The notes below the pieces were generated by a model. It was not told where the DNA came from, did not search any database, and saw only the letters and a program-made list of their open reading frames with translations. Positions 23,760-36,331 of a stretch of DNA of 64,000 nucleotides are shown here, piece after piece (position 1 is the stretch's first letter; every line of letters starts with the position of its first letter). Location of the stretch: contig JAJQJQ010000012.1 of assembly GCA_028622995.1 (NCBI GenBank), positions 2,418,001 through 2,482,000 of the forward strand, read 5' to 3'. Made by a program: the position numbers and the translations under genes. Origin of the DNA: Panagrolaimus kolymaensis. Taxonomy: Eukaryota > Nematoda > Chromadorea > Rhabditida > Panagrolaimidae.

Positions 23760-24557
23760 TTTTTAAAGAAATAAAGTCAGGGTGACAGACCAACCCTTTT
23801 TTTACTTTATGAGAAAAAACAGCGTCTAAAGACTTTCAATTTTCGTTGCGAGAATCCAAGTTAAAAAAGTCACAACATTTTTTAGCGGAGAAGAATTGCA
23901 GGAAGAAGAACCAAAAATGAAGTATTTTTTATAAAAATAATTACACATTCCATCATTAATTGGGTCACCAAATAAGTGTGAGCCCTCTAGTAAAAAAAGG
24001 TAAATGTGAAGGATAAAAAAATGCTTTTGTAAAGTTTTAAGTTGATAAAGATTGATAATGAATTTTTGTGTATTTCAATTTAAAAAATTTAAGTTTAAAA
24101 ATTGTTTTAAAATCCAGAAAATACTCTCTAAGTATCTCACTCAAATAAAAATTTCAAAGTAGATCTTTATTGAAATAATAATAGTTAAAGAAATCAGAGA
24201 CCAGGCCGCAATTTAAGCATTTAAATTTTAAAACAATAATGGCAATTTATAATTAACTGAAAAATTAAAGGTGATATAAATAATTCCCAGAAAACGTTAA
24301 CCAAAAAAGTATTTATCAAATTCATAGCCAGTAAATAAATAAATTTTTTTAAACATACTCTAGATTTGATGAATCATAAATTTGTTAATCATCGAATACT
24401 CTATTTTTTGGCAGCATCTCGGTTGTGCCAACGAATGACTGTTTTGCTTTTGGTTTTCATTTGCTTTTTTATAAACAGCTTTTTTTTGGGAAATATCTTA
24501 TAATTTTTTAGATCTCTTTATTTATTAGTAAGATTTTCTAAAATACGGGTTTCAATT
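23760..24557. promoter_or_regulatory. Divergent promoter region between BRE1 and the DRH helicase
   Basis: A 798-bp gap between oppositely directed start codons, without coding character. It must carry, or adjoin, the promoters of both genes; no specific motif could be assigned. Confidence 0.45.
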
Positions 24558-27500
24558 ATGGTTGCTTTAACTGAATATGTGTGCGAATTAGATAAATTCC
24601 CGTTGATTGTAAGAAATAATTTTATTGAATTGTATAAAATCGAAATATGTGATCGATTGAATCAAAATGTAGATGCTTGGCATAATTTTGATTGCATCCT
24701 AACAAAAGATGCAATTGGTGAAAAAGTATCGGAATATAAAGGGATTGATTCAGATGATGAAAAACTTTTGATTACTGAATCATTTTTCCAAGAAATGAAA
24801 GAAACTGAAGCTTCATGCAATAATGCCAAAACTTTATATTCCGCGTTAATGGAATTTCTAAAACCCAGTAAGCCATTTATTAATTTGTCTAACATTTCTT
24901 TATAATTTTTTTAGTCGATCGCGAACTTTACAATATGATGTACATTGATGGATGGAAAAAGGAAGCATCAACTTTGTTTTTAAAACTTCTTGGAATTTTA
25001 CATAAAGTTCGACCAGTTATTGATACTCAAAAAGTAGTTAATTACCTCAGTAAATATTCCTCTGAACTTGAAAATAACTATCAAGGTGTTTTGAAGAGAC
25101 AGGAAAACGATGAGATTGGTAAAAATTTTCCATGTTTACACCATTTTTATTATAAATGTATTTTACAGATGAAGATTATGTTAAATCACTCATTTGTCGA
25201 ACATTCCCTATCATGGTTGAAGATGCCACCTATCATTTAATGTATGCCATTTATCTTTGCAGCGAAGAAGCAAGCAAAATCATTGAAACAATTATTCCCA
25301 ATTTTGAATTGTTTTATCAAAAGAACGTTTTCGAAGATCGTGATGGTAACTAAATCTTTATTGGTAAAAAAAAGGTGACCCTAAATTTAAGGTATCATTC
25401 ACATTGTTCAAGGCCATGAAGATGTTGGAAGTGCCATCGAGGACATTATGTCGAACCCAATCGGGTCATCATATGCTCGAAATATATATTTCGATTATAT
25501 CCCAAATTATCATATGACAAGTTTGTTACATCAAACCAGTAAAGGTTAGTTTTTTCTCAACCATTTTCTCATAGCCATTTAGCCTCAAATATATATTTTT
25601 TAGAAACACCAATAAATCTTCGCAATTATCAACTTGAATTAGTTCAAACACCTTTGGAAGGAAATAATACAATGATTTGTGCTCCAACGGGTTCAGGAAA
25701 AACTGTAATTGCTGCATACATTATTCGAGAACATATTATTAACCAAAGAAGAATGAGAAAAAATCCAAAAATAGTTTTTGTTGTTCCAACCATTCCATTG
25801 GTCGAACAACAAAAAGCTCAAATGGTAAAGTTTTTGGGTAATTTGGTGGTAGTTTGCGGAATTCATGGCGGCGATGTTGATCTTAATTTCCATGATTTAT
25901 TCCCGGTTTACGATATTTTTATTTTAACTGCTCAAGTTTTAGTGTAAAATTTTTATTTTAATTATTTATTTCGACGCTTATTTTTCTCTTTTTTTAGAAA
26001 CTTTACTGATCCAAAAATTTGTAAATACTATGAAAAAACACCCATTTTAATGGAAGCTTTTTCTCTTATAGTGTTGGATGAAGTTCATCATACAACTAAA
26101 TTACATCCTTACAACAGTAATTTATCCATTTATGTTGATCATCTTTGATAACTAAAGAATTATTTTTTTTAGTGCTAATGTCTGAATACCATCGACGAAA
26201 ATATGGTAATGGAACAACCATTTTACGTGAAATGCCTCAAGTTATTGGCCTTTCAGCTTCATTGGGAGCTCCATCAGATCCTAAAAACATCGATGAAGTT
26301 TTAGCTTATATGATTTCTGTATGTGCAAATTTTGATGCATGTCATATTGAAAAGGTTATGAAAAATGTTGATGAATTAAAACTTCAAACAAGTGATACAA
26401 AAGATGGTATTTTAAATTTTTTTTCGTTCGATAATTTTGAAAATTTTCAGAGATTATGTTTATCAAAAAAGAAAACACCACGATTAAAAACTATTACGAT
26501 CATATTATTCGATTGAGTAAAGACATTGAAGGAAGGCTCCGAAATGTTGAAGGAGTCACAAATTACATTGGTGCAATTTTTAAAGATCATTGTGAAATCA
26601 CTAAACTTCAACAATATAATAATTGGGTTTCAACTACCATTGATAGAAATTTGCCAAAAACCCATTTATATCCCAATTCCATGAAAGCCGCAAGTGATTG
26701 CTTAAAATATTTAAAAATGCTTTATCAAGCTTTGCAATGCTCTCAATGCTTTCCCACAACAGATACAACAAAATATTATTTGAAAGATTTTGGACAGAAA
26801 TATGGAACAGATTTGGATAAATTTGCTTATGGTAACTTTTTTGTGTTCTTTGTTTATTCAATAATTTGTTTTCAGCTGAAATGGAAGAGCTAAGTAAGCA
26901 AGCAACTGCGGAGTGTGCAATTTTTAAAGAACTTGTAAAACTTATCAAAAAACAATTTAACGGATTTCCTAATAGTCGAATTATTGTTTTTGTTCCACTT
27001 CGAATGTATGCAAAAATGGGAACAGAAATAATTGAAAGATATACTGGTCATAAAGCAGCTTATATTACTGGAGCCAATGCTGCTACAGAATATGGTGGAT
27101 GTAATCCTAGCATTCAATTAGATACCCTTGCCAAATTTAAAGAAGGTCACTTTCGTATTTTATTTGCTACATCTGTTGCTGATGAAGGCTTGGATGTTAC
27201 TGATTGCAATCTTGTAATTAAATATAATTATGCCACGGATAATATTGCTCATATTCAAAGAAAAGGACGAGCTCGAAAACTTGATAGTCGTAGTATTTTA
27301 ATTACATCGGATGAAAAGATTTTTAAAATGGAAGAGAAAAATAAGGGAATAAATGAAATGGTTGAACATGCCTATAATTTATTTTATCGAATGGATCCTG
27401 TAGCTCGATATAAAATGGTTTTCGTTTATAGCTTTAATGAATGATTAATTAATCGAGAAATTTTTAGTTTGATCGAGCTATTTGTGAATACAATAGAAAG

Positions 27501-28155
27501 CGAGTGTTAGATGAAGAAGAAGCAAAATTATTGAGAGATGAAATGGCTCCTAAATGTGATCATTTTAATATTAATTGCAAGTATGTGCTTACGTTTAGTT
27601 TGACCCATTCAATTATAAACATATTTTGTTTTTAGAAGTTGCTCTGGTCTTATCCTTAGTTGCTCTAAGATTCGTTTATTAGGATCTGATAAAACTTCAC
27701 AACATTTAATTGTAGTGGATCCAAACTTTTGGAAAAATGTTGATTCTAGAGAAGGTGCAAGCGAAAAAGAAGAACAAGTTGGAATTGTTGGATCTGTTAG
27801 TTCACAAAAAACTTTTTCCAATTTTTTTAATAATGATTTTAAGACTTTCTGCAAAAATGTTGTTAATAACAAGCGTTGTGGTGCAATGTTGGGTCGAATT
27901 CAATTATTTCAAAAGTTTAAGCTTCCAACTTTAAAATGTAAAGCCCTTGTTTTTATCGAAAAAGCAAATCCACTTTCAAAGGAAACAAAGAAACAATGGA
28001 AAGGTGTTTTTAAAGATTTATTTTATCCAGAAGATATTAGTATGGAAGAATTATCCATTATGAGAGATTCAAGCTTTCAACCACGCTTTCAAACAAGATT
28101 TACCGCTTTGGGTTTTAGCGGTTTAGTAATTGAAGATGATGACGCTGAAGATTAA
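24558..28155 (+). CDS. Dicer-related / RIG-I-like RNA helicase (DRH family)
   Basis: Eleven exons in phase: 24558-24867, 24915-25118, 25169-25345, 25392-25544, 25604-25943, 25998-26116, 26173-26406, 26451-26831, 26876-27417, 27468-27580, 27636-28155; 1030 aa, the size of C. elegans DRH-1. An all-helical ~330-residue N-terminus is followed by the SF2 core: NYQLELVQ, APTGSGKT (~25682), VPTIPLVEQQ, DEVHHT (~26078), GLSASLGA, then FATSVADEGLDV and QRKGRARKLDS (~27255). These are RIG-I/LGP2/DRH signatures; motif II is DEVH. The C-terminal RNA-end-binding domain has CKSC and a later RCG, so only three of the usual four zinc cysteines are visible. Nematode relatives act in antiviral RNAi or in endogenous siRNA synthesis with RNA-dependent RNA polymerases. 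Confidence 0.93.
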
Positions 28156-28303
28156 TTCATTTTTTTTTCTTGTTTCTCTATGTGTGCAATAAAAGTTACA
28201 ATTTTTGGTAGTTTTATGTGAGCTAAAAAAGGCAGTGAAATTACTGTATTCATACTTCAGTTAATAAATCCCAAAAAATATTGCGAGTTTTAGCAAATAG
28301 AAA
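28156..28303 (+). promoter_or_regulatory. Intercistronic region with poly(A) signal and splice-leader acceptor candidate
   Basis: Only 148 bp separate the helicase stop from the next ATG. A poly(A) signal AATAAA occurs at 28188-28193 and a GAGTTTTAG acceptor ends at 28293, ten bases before the ATG at 28304. This arrangement is typical of trans-spliced nematode operons. Confidence 0.6.
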
Positions 28304-29248
28304 ATGTCTGATAACAATAATAACCCCTTCTGGCAGCATATTCGCTTCTTGTATGATGAATGTCAAAAAGGAAATTTAGCAGAAAATGATTATCATGCAA
28401 GATTATTGAATGCTTTCATCCATCGAATTCAAAAACGTCATCAAAAAGAACCCATGTGTGAAAGGCGAACAGTAACTCTAAAAAATAAAGGCTCAGAGTT
28501 TCCACGAAAAAAATTCTTGGAAAAGTTTTACAAAACTTATGATAACACCAAAAATATTAAACACGATATTGCAAGTTTGAGACTTCGACCAAAAATTGAT
28601 AGACTTGAGCGAAGGATTCGAGGAAAAAAGGCTGATTTTTTCATTTATAAAGGTATCGTAATTGTCTCATGTTTTTTTTTTGAAAAATGGTTCCATTTTT
28701 AGGTGACATTGTTTCAACGCTAAGTCTTCGAACTGGAATTAGTTGTTTTGCTCAAGTTATTGATATTTATATTGATGAAGAATCCCATTATTTTGCGTCA
28801 TTGATTTGGTTGGAACCAAAACCAGATAATGTTCATCCTGAATATTTTGATGGAAATAAATTCAATCCATTTTTCCGCGATGAACAACTTTACTCACTTG
28901 ATATCTTAGATTTTGTTCAACATCGCCCCAAATTAGAATCTTATCAGCGAACATACAATATTTATAGACAAATTCAGCGGAAGGTAAACACATTCATCTG
29001 TTTTAGCCATTTTCATATTCCATTTTCAGTATCGAAAACAATTGCGAAGAAAGATAAATAAAATTTCCCATCAAAAAGCACGGGATCTTGAAGCTTCTCG
29101 ACCCGAGATTGCCGCTGCTCGAGCTCTTCAAAAACCAAATCCACTTTGGATTGAAAGACGAGAAAGAATTTGTCGAAATAAATCAGGATTTGTGGTAATC
29201 AAAGAAGTTTTAAAAGCAGGAAAGCAAACGAAGGATGTCTTGTTTTAA
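28304..29248 (+). CDS. GATAD1-like chromatin protein without a GATA finger
   Basis: Three exons in phase: 28304-28652, 28703-28983 and 29030-29248; 282 aa. The middle region (about residues 116-200: KGDIVSTLSLRTG, CFAQVIDIYIDEE, ASLIWLEPKPDN, LDILDFVQHRP) resembles the C-terminal BAH-like domain of GATAD1, a subunit of SIN3B/EMSY-type H3K4me3-associated complexes. The N-terminal part is basic and helical (HRIQKRHQKEP, RRIRGKKADFF) and lacks the CxxC-CxxC GATA finger. The C-terminus is Arg/Lys-rich. Predicted nuclear. It probably shares an operon with the DRH helicase upstream. A poly(A) signal AATAAA lies at 29276. Family assignment is by motif resemblance only. Confidence 0.72.
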
Positions 29249-29395
29249 ATTTGTTTGCTTTAATTTTTGTTTGTAAATAAAGTTTATTAATTATTTTTAT
29301 GATAATACAGAGGTAATTTACAACTTCCCCACATTGGTCGCATAATAAATCACAAAGTACAAACACCATCAATGTTGGTGCGCTTCAAAAAAAAA

Positions 29396-29975
29396 TCATA
29401 TGTATCCGCCTAATATGAATCCAATTTTAATTGCGCCTTGACTCTTTGCATACATTTTGTGTCGGGTAATTTTGATTATTGCAAAAGCATAAAAGCACAA
29501 AACTAAAAATGCAATGAGTGCCAAAGTAGGATTGTTCAAAACAAAATAACAGCAACCACAGATTCCAATCTAAAAATATGGAAATATTCAAAGTATAAAA
29601 ACTTTAAAAACTTGAAAAACTTACATAATAAAATGCAGCAACAAGATAAAGGCTAGCTTTATGTTTGATTTCAGCTAAAAGATTGAATGGAAGAAGAAGG
29701 CATTGAATTGCGGCGTTGGAAACAATAAAATAATCTTGCTTTTCCCATAGATTGTAATTATTTTTGAATTTGAGGTAATCATAAAGTGGAATGAGGGAAA
29801 GGATTAAAATAAAAAATGAAAGCCAAGTTACAGCAACGGCAAACCCATGAGATTCATAATGGAGACGAGTGGTGAGGCGGGAATCAAATTCCGGCGTAGA
29901 AGCTGATGAAGATTGTGAAACTTCGTGATAACCACTTTCGGGTGAAAATGATTTAAGTTTGTTATCCTTTTTCAT
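29396..29975 (-). CDS. Small four-transmembrane protein
   Basis: Two exons, 29975-29625 and 29569-29396, in phase 0; 174 aa. The Ser-rich cytosolic N-terminus (FSPESGYHEVSQSSSAS) is followed by four hydrophobic helices: FAVAVTWLSFFILILSLIPL, YFIVSNAAIQCLLLPFNLL, LYLVAAFYYIGICGCCYFVL and TLALIAFLVFCFYAFAII. The tail reads TRHKMYAKSQGAIK and ends GFILGGYI. This is a MARVEL- or tetraspan-like layout, but no family signature is recognised. It lies tail-to-tail with the GATAD1-like gene. The start is the first ATG; an upstream in-frame TTG is not used. Confidence 0.72.
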
Positions 29976-30891
29976 TATCAAAAATCTGGGAAGAATAGGA
30001 AATTTACGAAGAAAGAAAATATTTTTTAAGAACGCGTAAACAATCTACAGGATGCTATGAATAAAAGCAAGCAAATTAAATTAATTTTATTTTTTCAGTT
30101 TAAAATTGGAGCAAAGTCAATAAATTGAAGTTGAAGAATAACAAAAAACAATATTATCAACCACGATCTCGCAACTCAACCTTCTCATCTCATGATTACC
30201 TCAAAGATTTGAAACTTTTATAAACGTAAAAAAGTAACCTTTTTGAAAAAGATTTTTGAGCTTCCAAAACAGCAAATGCGCAATAACATTATTTGAAGGA
30301 CGTAAAAAATCTGTGAAGTTTGACAGTTAAAAAAAACAAACACTTGTGGGAAGAAAAGCTGAAGGCGGAAGATAAATAAAATAAAGTGACTTTGCAACTT
30401 TAAAAAAATGAAGAGTTAAAAAATTAGGAAAAAAATAAAACACGCAAATTTTTTGCATGTTTGCGCGCTGACCTTTTATACTTTGTTTATCTCATTTAAA
30501 ATTACAGTATTGAATTGAATTCACGAAGAAAATGTTCCAATTTTGTCTTTCATGAATCTTAACTTTCAAATATCAGCTTTAGGCCTTTTGTTAGTTTAGT
30601 TGCAAAAAAATTAAGTGTAAAGTTTGGTAATTAAATGAAAAAGGAAATACTAGAGCAACAACAATTGAAGGCATAATCAAGTTTCGAAATCGAGGATTGA
30701 TAAATCTGAAGAAGGAAGCCTCAAATATGTTTGCAAACTTTCAAACCGCGCCTTTTTGGCATAATGACTATCATTCCTCATCTTCCAGACTTTGTGAAAT
30801 TTTATGCAATTTTAGTTTCTCTATAGCTTTTTTCATTGGAAACCAAAGCTTTATTTTGTTGGCTAAAGTTTTAATAAATTTATTTTCAACC
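29976..30891. other. Intergenic between divergent genes, no gene seen
   Basis: AT-rich and rich in A runs; presumably promoters of the four-TM gene (-) and the TBP gene (+). A frame near 30697-31011 overlaps TBP 5' exons and introns and is not coding as a unit. Confidence 0.5.
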
Positions 30892-31820
30892 ATGTTTGGT
30901 AAGTCATCCATGAGCTTCATATTTGATATCTCATACCTTTTCAGGTATACAACACACTCCTTATGGCGAATCATCATCGTATTCGGTATGTTTAATTTTT
31001 TTTATGGCTAATTAGCTTGGTTTTAGATGACTCTTGATGTACCACAATCTCCAGCATTATCGATAACATCAGATATTGTGGAAGAAAAAGATAATCTTCA
31101 AAAGACAGAAGAACAACCTCCAATGCTATCAACAATTCCTATGTATATTCCACAAGGCGCTAATTCAGCATATGAGATTCCAATGCCTATCATTCAAAAT
31201 ATTGTTTCAACTTGTAATGTTGGTATGGATGAATTTTATCATTGTTTTCTAATAATATTAATGTGTGATCTTTTAGGTACGCCATTGGATTTGAAGAAAA
31301 TTGCTATGCATGCTCGAAATGCTGAATACAACCCTAAACGGTTTTCTGCTGTCGTTATGAGGATTCGTGATCCTAGAACAACGGCTTTAATCTTCAGCTC
31401 TGGTAAAATGGTTGTAACTGGTGCTAAATCAGAAGATGGAAGCAAACTTGCAGCAAGAAAATATGCAAGAATTATTCAAAAACTTGGTTTTGCTGTACAT
31501 TTTTCTGATTTCAAAATACAAAATCTTGTTGGATCCGTTGATGTTCATTTTGCTATTCAATTAGAAGGTCTTTGCATTACTCATACACAATTTAGCAGTT
31601 ATGAGCCTGAACTCTTTCCTGGTCTTATTTATCGAATGGTTAAACCAAGAGTTGTTATACTGAGTAAGCTTTTAATTTTTCTTCTTTCATCTAAAATTTA
31701 ACTGCTTGTTTTTCAGTTTTTGTTTCTGGAAAGATTGTTATAACTGGTGCTAAAACTCGTGAAGAAATTGCTGAAGCCTTCCATCAAATTTATCCTATTG
31801 TTCGTGGTTTCAAAAAATGA
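30892..31820 (+). CDS. tbp-1: TATA-binding protein (TBP)
   Basis: Five exons: 30892-30898 (7 bp, M-F-G), 30945-30985, 31027-31222, 31277-31663 and 31717-31820; 244 aa. A short N-terminus ([11 protein letters not shown], then acidic and Pro-rich) precedes the conserved saddle, which has two direct repeats: [51 protein letters not shown], then [49 protein letters not shown] and [10 protein letters not shown]. It recognises TATA boxes and nucleates TFIID, SL1 and TFIIIB. Identity is close to animal TBP throughout the core. If the tiny first exons are 5' UTR, translation would start at ATG 31027, but phase agreement supports the longer form. Confidence 0.96.
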
Positions 31821-34800
31821 TGCATCACGTCTTCTTTTTTGTTTGTTTTGTTATCCCTTGTTACCTCTTGTATTCTCCCATATTATTATTCTTATCAAGT
31901 TTATAACTTTAAATAAATGATCTCTTTTTGTATATTTGTTGAATTTTTTATTGCTTTGTTTTGTGTTTTTATTCACAATTGTTTCAGTATAACCCTTTTT
32001 CTTCTTCTTTCATTTCTTCCGAAAAAAGAACTTTATAAAAGGACAAATAATAAACAATGTCAAAAACTAAAAAAGAACCTTAAATTTGTTAGCAATTAGA
32101 TCTCATTCGACCTAGGCCAGACGCGATCGGCGCCAATTCAACAATCAAGTCGGCATTCACCTTTTGTGTTTTTAGAGGAAAAAAACTTTTGTTACAAAAA
32201 AATCATCGGAAACATCGCAAAACAACCAACGCAATTTTAGGATTAAGGCGATTGCGTGCGACACAGCCACAACCAAAAATACACGAGATTTGAATATTAG
32301 TAAAAAAAGAAAAGGAAAAAATGAAGATGATGATTGAGTCGGCATACATAATGTGTCAACAGGTGCCTAAGAGAGGAAAGGAATTTGAATTTCTTACCAA
32401 CATTAAGATGTTTGAGATATTTACCTTTAAGGAACTTTCTTTTTTTCATTAATCAGATTTTCTTCACTTTTTTTAATAATAAAATACTTTTTCATTTTTA
32501 CGGTTTTTAAAAGGTTCTTGACTACTGAAATGCAGTGTCATGCTTTTAGGGTCATAATTAAAAACAATAAAAAAAAGAGGGAGGGAGGAAGGAAGAGCCT
32601 TTCAAGCACATACAAACACTACTGATTTGTTTTTGAGAGTTGTCTTTTTTATTCTTCCTTCCTTTTTTTTACAACAGCTTTTAAACAGGAGCTTCATTTT
32701 TTTTTTCTTCTTCGCAACATGGACATAGGTTGTAAATTCAATATATTTTTTTAGTTATCGCCGCTTGATATAACTTTTTTTTTCTGACGTCTCATGCAAA
32801 AGTTTACCTTTTTATTTATTTTTATAGGGTTGGATGGTAGTAATACATAAAATTTTTGTAAGTATTTTAATTACTCTGGGTTACGGTAGAATGTGATTTG
32901 ATGATTTATTTTGAAAATTTTGTTATTTCTTGTTTGTCTCAAAATTCGAAATTTGATCCATAAAAAATACTGATCATCTGCTTTTATTTTAAAAACAGTA
33001 TATGTCTGTTTTTATTTCTATCCGAAAACGCTTAGCTTTCATTTTTTCATACCCTTTTCAAACCATCAATGGACGATGATTCAAAAAAGGGATATGCCGA
33101 CATCGGCTACTTGTGTTGATTTGATGGTTGACGTTTTTCTCCTTTATTTGCGTTAAATTGACAGTCAATCTAAAATTAAAAACGGTTGCCATTATTTGAA
33201 CTCTCTCTCTTTCTCTTTATGTTTCGCGAGCGTCAAAAATAAATGAATGATGAAAACAAATATAAATACAAAAAAAGGAAAATTAAAGCTTCCACCTTCC
33301 CTCTTTTCATTAAAGGTTATTTAGTTTTGTTTTATTTGTGCGCGAATTAGTTACTTTTTTTTCTTTTACAAAAAGTCAAAATTTTGGGAGATGAATGACG
33401 ACAAAAAAGGTTTAACCATTTTGGAGCTGGACTTAATTGGAAGCGAAGTTATTTTATTCCAAAAAAAAAGTACCAAAGCCCGGTTAGAAACAGCATTTAG
33501 ATCTTATTTTATTTTTATTTTGAGCCTCCAAAAAAGAGAGGTGGTGAAGTGCGCAACGGCTGCTTATAGTCGGAAGAAAGAATGTGTAAAGGATTTCCGC
33601 TTCTTTTTTTATTATCTCAAAGCCTTTGGAGTTTAAAGTAAAGTAAGGAAGCTTTTGTTTTTTTGTTGTTGTTGCTGCGTCAAATAAAGAAGATAAAAGA
33701 ATGTACGTCAAAATTATTTTTACCTTGTATGTGTGCCAGAAAAAAGTATGGATGAGCTTTGTGAAGATGATTATGATGCGGTGGTGGTAGTTATTTGTTG
33801 CGATGACCGAAAGAAAGATGGACTGTAGATTGTCATAGAATTTAGTTTTAGGCGTGGTATAAATATGGCAAAAAAAAGCAAGGATAATTTCAAAAAAATT
33901 TTGAGCTCAAAAAGGATGGTTGAAGAATGTGTAAAAAATTCTTTATCTCTTTTCTTTAAAATAATATTTTTTCTTCAAAAAAATTTCTTTACCTTTATTT
34001 TTAATTTTTTAATGGCATTAACCTGATTAATGATTTTTAAAACTTTTGATAAATATGCTTCATACAAAAAAAGCATCCAAAAAAATTCCACCTTCTTTTT
34101 TTGTCACCGACTATGCCTTCTGCCATTATTATCTTGATAATTCCAAAACAGAACCTCCATTTTTATTTACTGTTAATTTTTTTATGCCATTCCCATTGGT
34201 CTTCAAATAAAAAAAATTTTCCACTCTCAAAAAATTTTTTTGACTCATGAAAAAAAGCAAAGCAAAATGTATTTTTTTTGTGCGGCTGTTGTTTGATGGG
34301 CGTTATAATTTTTGTGATTGCGCGAAGATCGATTATGGCGTTTCCAAGATTGATTACCGAATGATGGCGTCCGAGAAACAAAAAAAATATATCAGGCAGA
34401 AAATCGGTATTTTTTAAAATGCTTTTCTTATTTTTTTTCTTTAATGTTGGAAAAAATTTCTTGTTAAAAAGATTTTTTATTTTATTTTGTTTTAAAAATA
34501 ACGATTTAGAGGATGGAAAAATATAGGGGAAAGAGGAGTAATAAACATAAAAATTGTTACCGTTTTATTACTCTTCGTCGCCTAGTTTTTTATTTTTATT
34601 TTTTTTCGTGATCAGTAAAATGAAAAAATAAACTAGGCAAAGCATTAAACGATTGATCGTAAAAAAACTGCTTTTTATATTGCCCTTTAATGACATCGTC
34701 GTTGATGAGAAGAGTAAAAGAGAATAGAAAAAAATGAGCTTTTATGATTTTGTTGTTGTTGATGATATATTTATATCATCGACATTGCATGCGTTCATGC

Positions 34801-36319
34801 GCTTTATTTTCATAAACTTTTTATTTTTCAACTTATTACAATTTTCTTAATTTGCCAAAAGTAGTTGGGTAAAGTATATATCAAATGGAAGAAACAATTA
34901 AAAAGCTATGTTTCTGAATTCTCTTATCGTGATGTGATGACAGATTTAACCTTATTTTTGCTTTCTGGACATTAAATTTTTTTTCAATATTTTTCTCATT
35001 TTTTATTTCGTTTTATGGTTTTTTCATAAAGTTTTTATAGTGTTTTTTTTTCAGGGGTGACGAGTTTTTTTTTACAGTAAAATTCCCAAATGAATATTTT
35101 TTCTTTTTCAAGCTGTGTTTGTTTTTGTTTTGCTTCGGTTTTTTATTCTTCTTTTTATTTCTAACAGCTCGCAATGCGTTGCTTTAATTAATACCCAAAT
35201 GGGTTACTTCTTCTTCTTCATCATCATTTTTCTTCCTTTTCTTTTTTTCATTCTTTTTTTTCTTCAAATATCCAATCCAATCAAATTTACCTCTCGATTC
35301 ATCAATTCTTTCTTCTTTTTTTCCCCGAATATTTTTGATTTTGATAATATTTTTCTTCTTCTTATTTGCTGCTTTTACCCGAGGCCATATATAGAGTAAA
35401 CATGCGTTAAATTGATTAATTATTTGGGTTTATTTTTTTGATTTTATATAGTATTTATGTATAGTAATTTTTGAGTTATGGTCTCACTTGATGATTATAA
35501 AAAAAGATAAAGGATGAATGTACAAATTTGGCGCGAGTTAGAAGTCTATATTTTTTACTACAAGTACAAAAATAGGTCATAGCTTTTGTAGGGTAAAGCT
35601 GATAATTGTAATTTTTTGAAGATGAAAAACCTTTAAAGGTAATTTTTACAAGTGTTACCTAGATGTGTGACGACTATGCGTAGAAAATCACTCGAGATGA
35701 AAATCGGCTTATTCAAAAATCTTATTGTTTTTTTTTTGCAAGCATTTGTATTAGATAATTCCCACTTGGGATAATATGACAAAGTGGATTTACTTACAAT
35801 CTTTTGATACTTACTTATGCAGTGCGTCAAAACAAAAAGTCAACAATCAAATTTTATTATGTCTATTTTCGCCAAAAACAGTAATAAAATCTAAAGTTTT
35901 ATTTATATTGAACCATGTAAAATCAAGCATTCAAATTTTTATATGCCATTGCTAAAAACAAACTTGCAAAATATTTCCATGGTTTTTTTAACAAATTTTT
36001 CTTATCGCTATTGAACCTCATGAATTAGATTTATCAAGTTAAAGAGCTTACATGATTTCCCCCTTTAATTATCCCTTTATTTTTTTGGGTTTATTTATTT
36101 GTTGGTTTATCTTATTTACAACACAGAAAATATTTCCTGACTTTTACCATTTCAAAATGTAATTCCTCTGCTTTTAAGCTTTTTATCTTTATATCCTTGT
36201 GTCGTTGCGGCATCGTGTTTGTTTTGTATAAAAAGGCTCATCAAAGTATCATTTTATCTAAGATTCCAATGTTCGAGATTTATTTCCTCTTTCACGTAAA
36301 AAATAAATTTAACAATAAT
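31821..36319. other. Gene-poor AT-rich stretch, about 4.5 kb
   Basis: Starts with the TBP 3' UTR (poly(A) signal-like AAATAAATG near 31911). The rest is T- and A-run-rich with CT microsatellite patches (about 33200-33215). Open frames are short and compositionally biased. No RNA gene or repeat element was recognised. Confidence 0.5.
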
Positions 36320-36331
36320 ATGATTTTTAAG

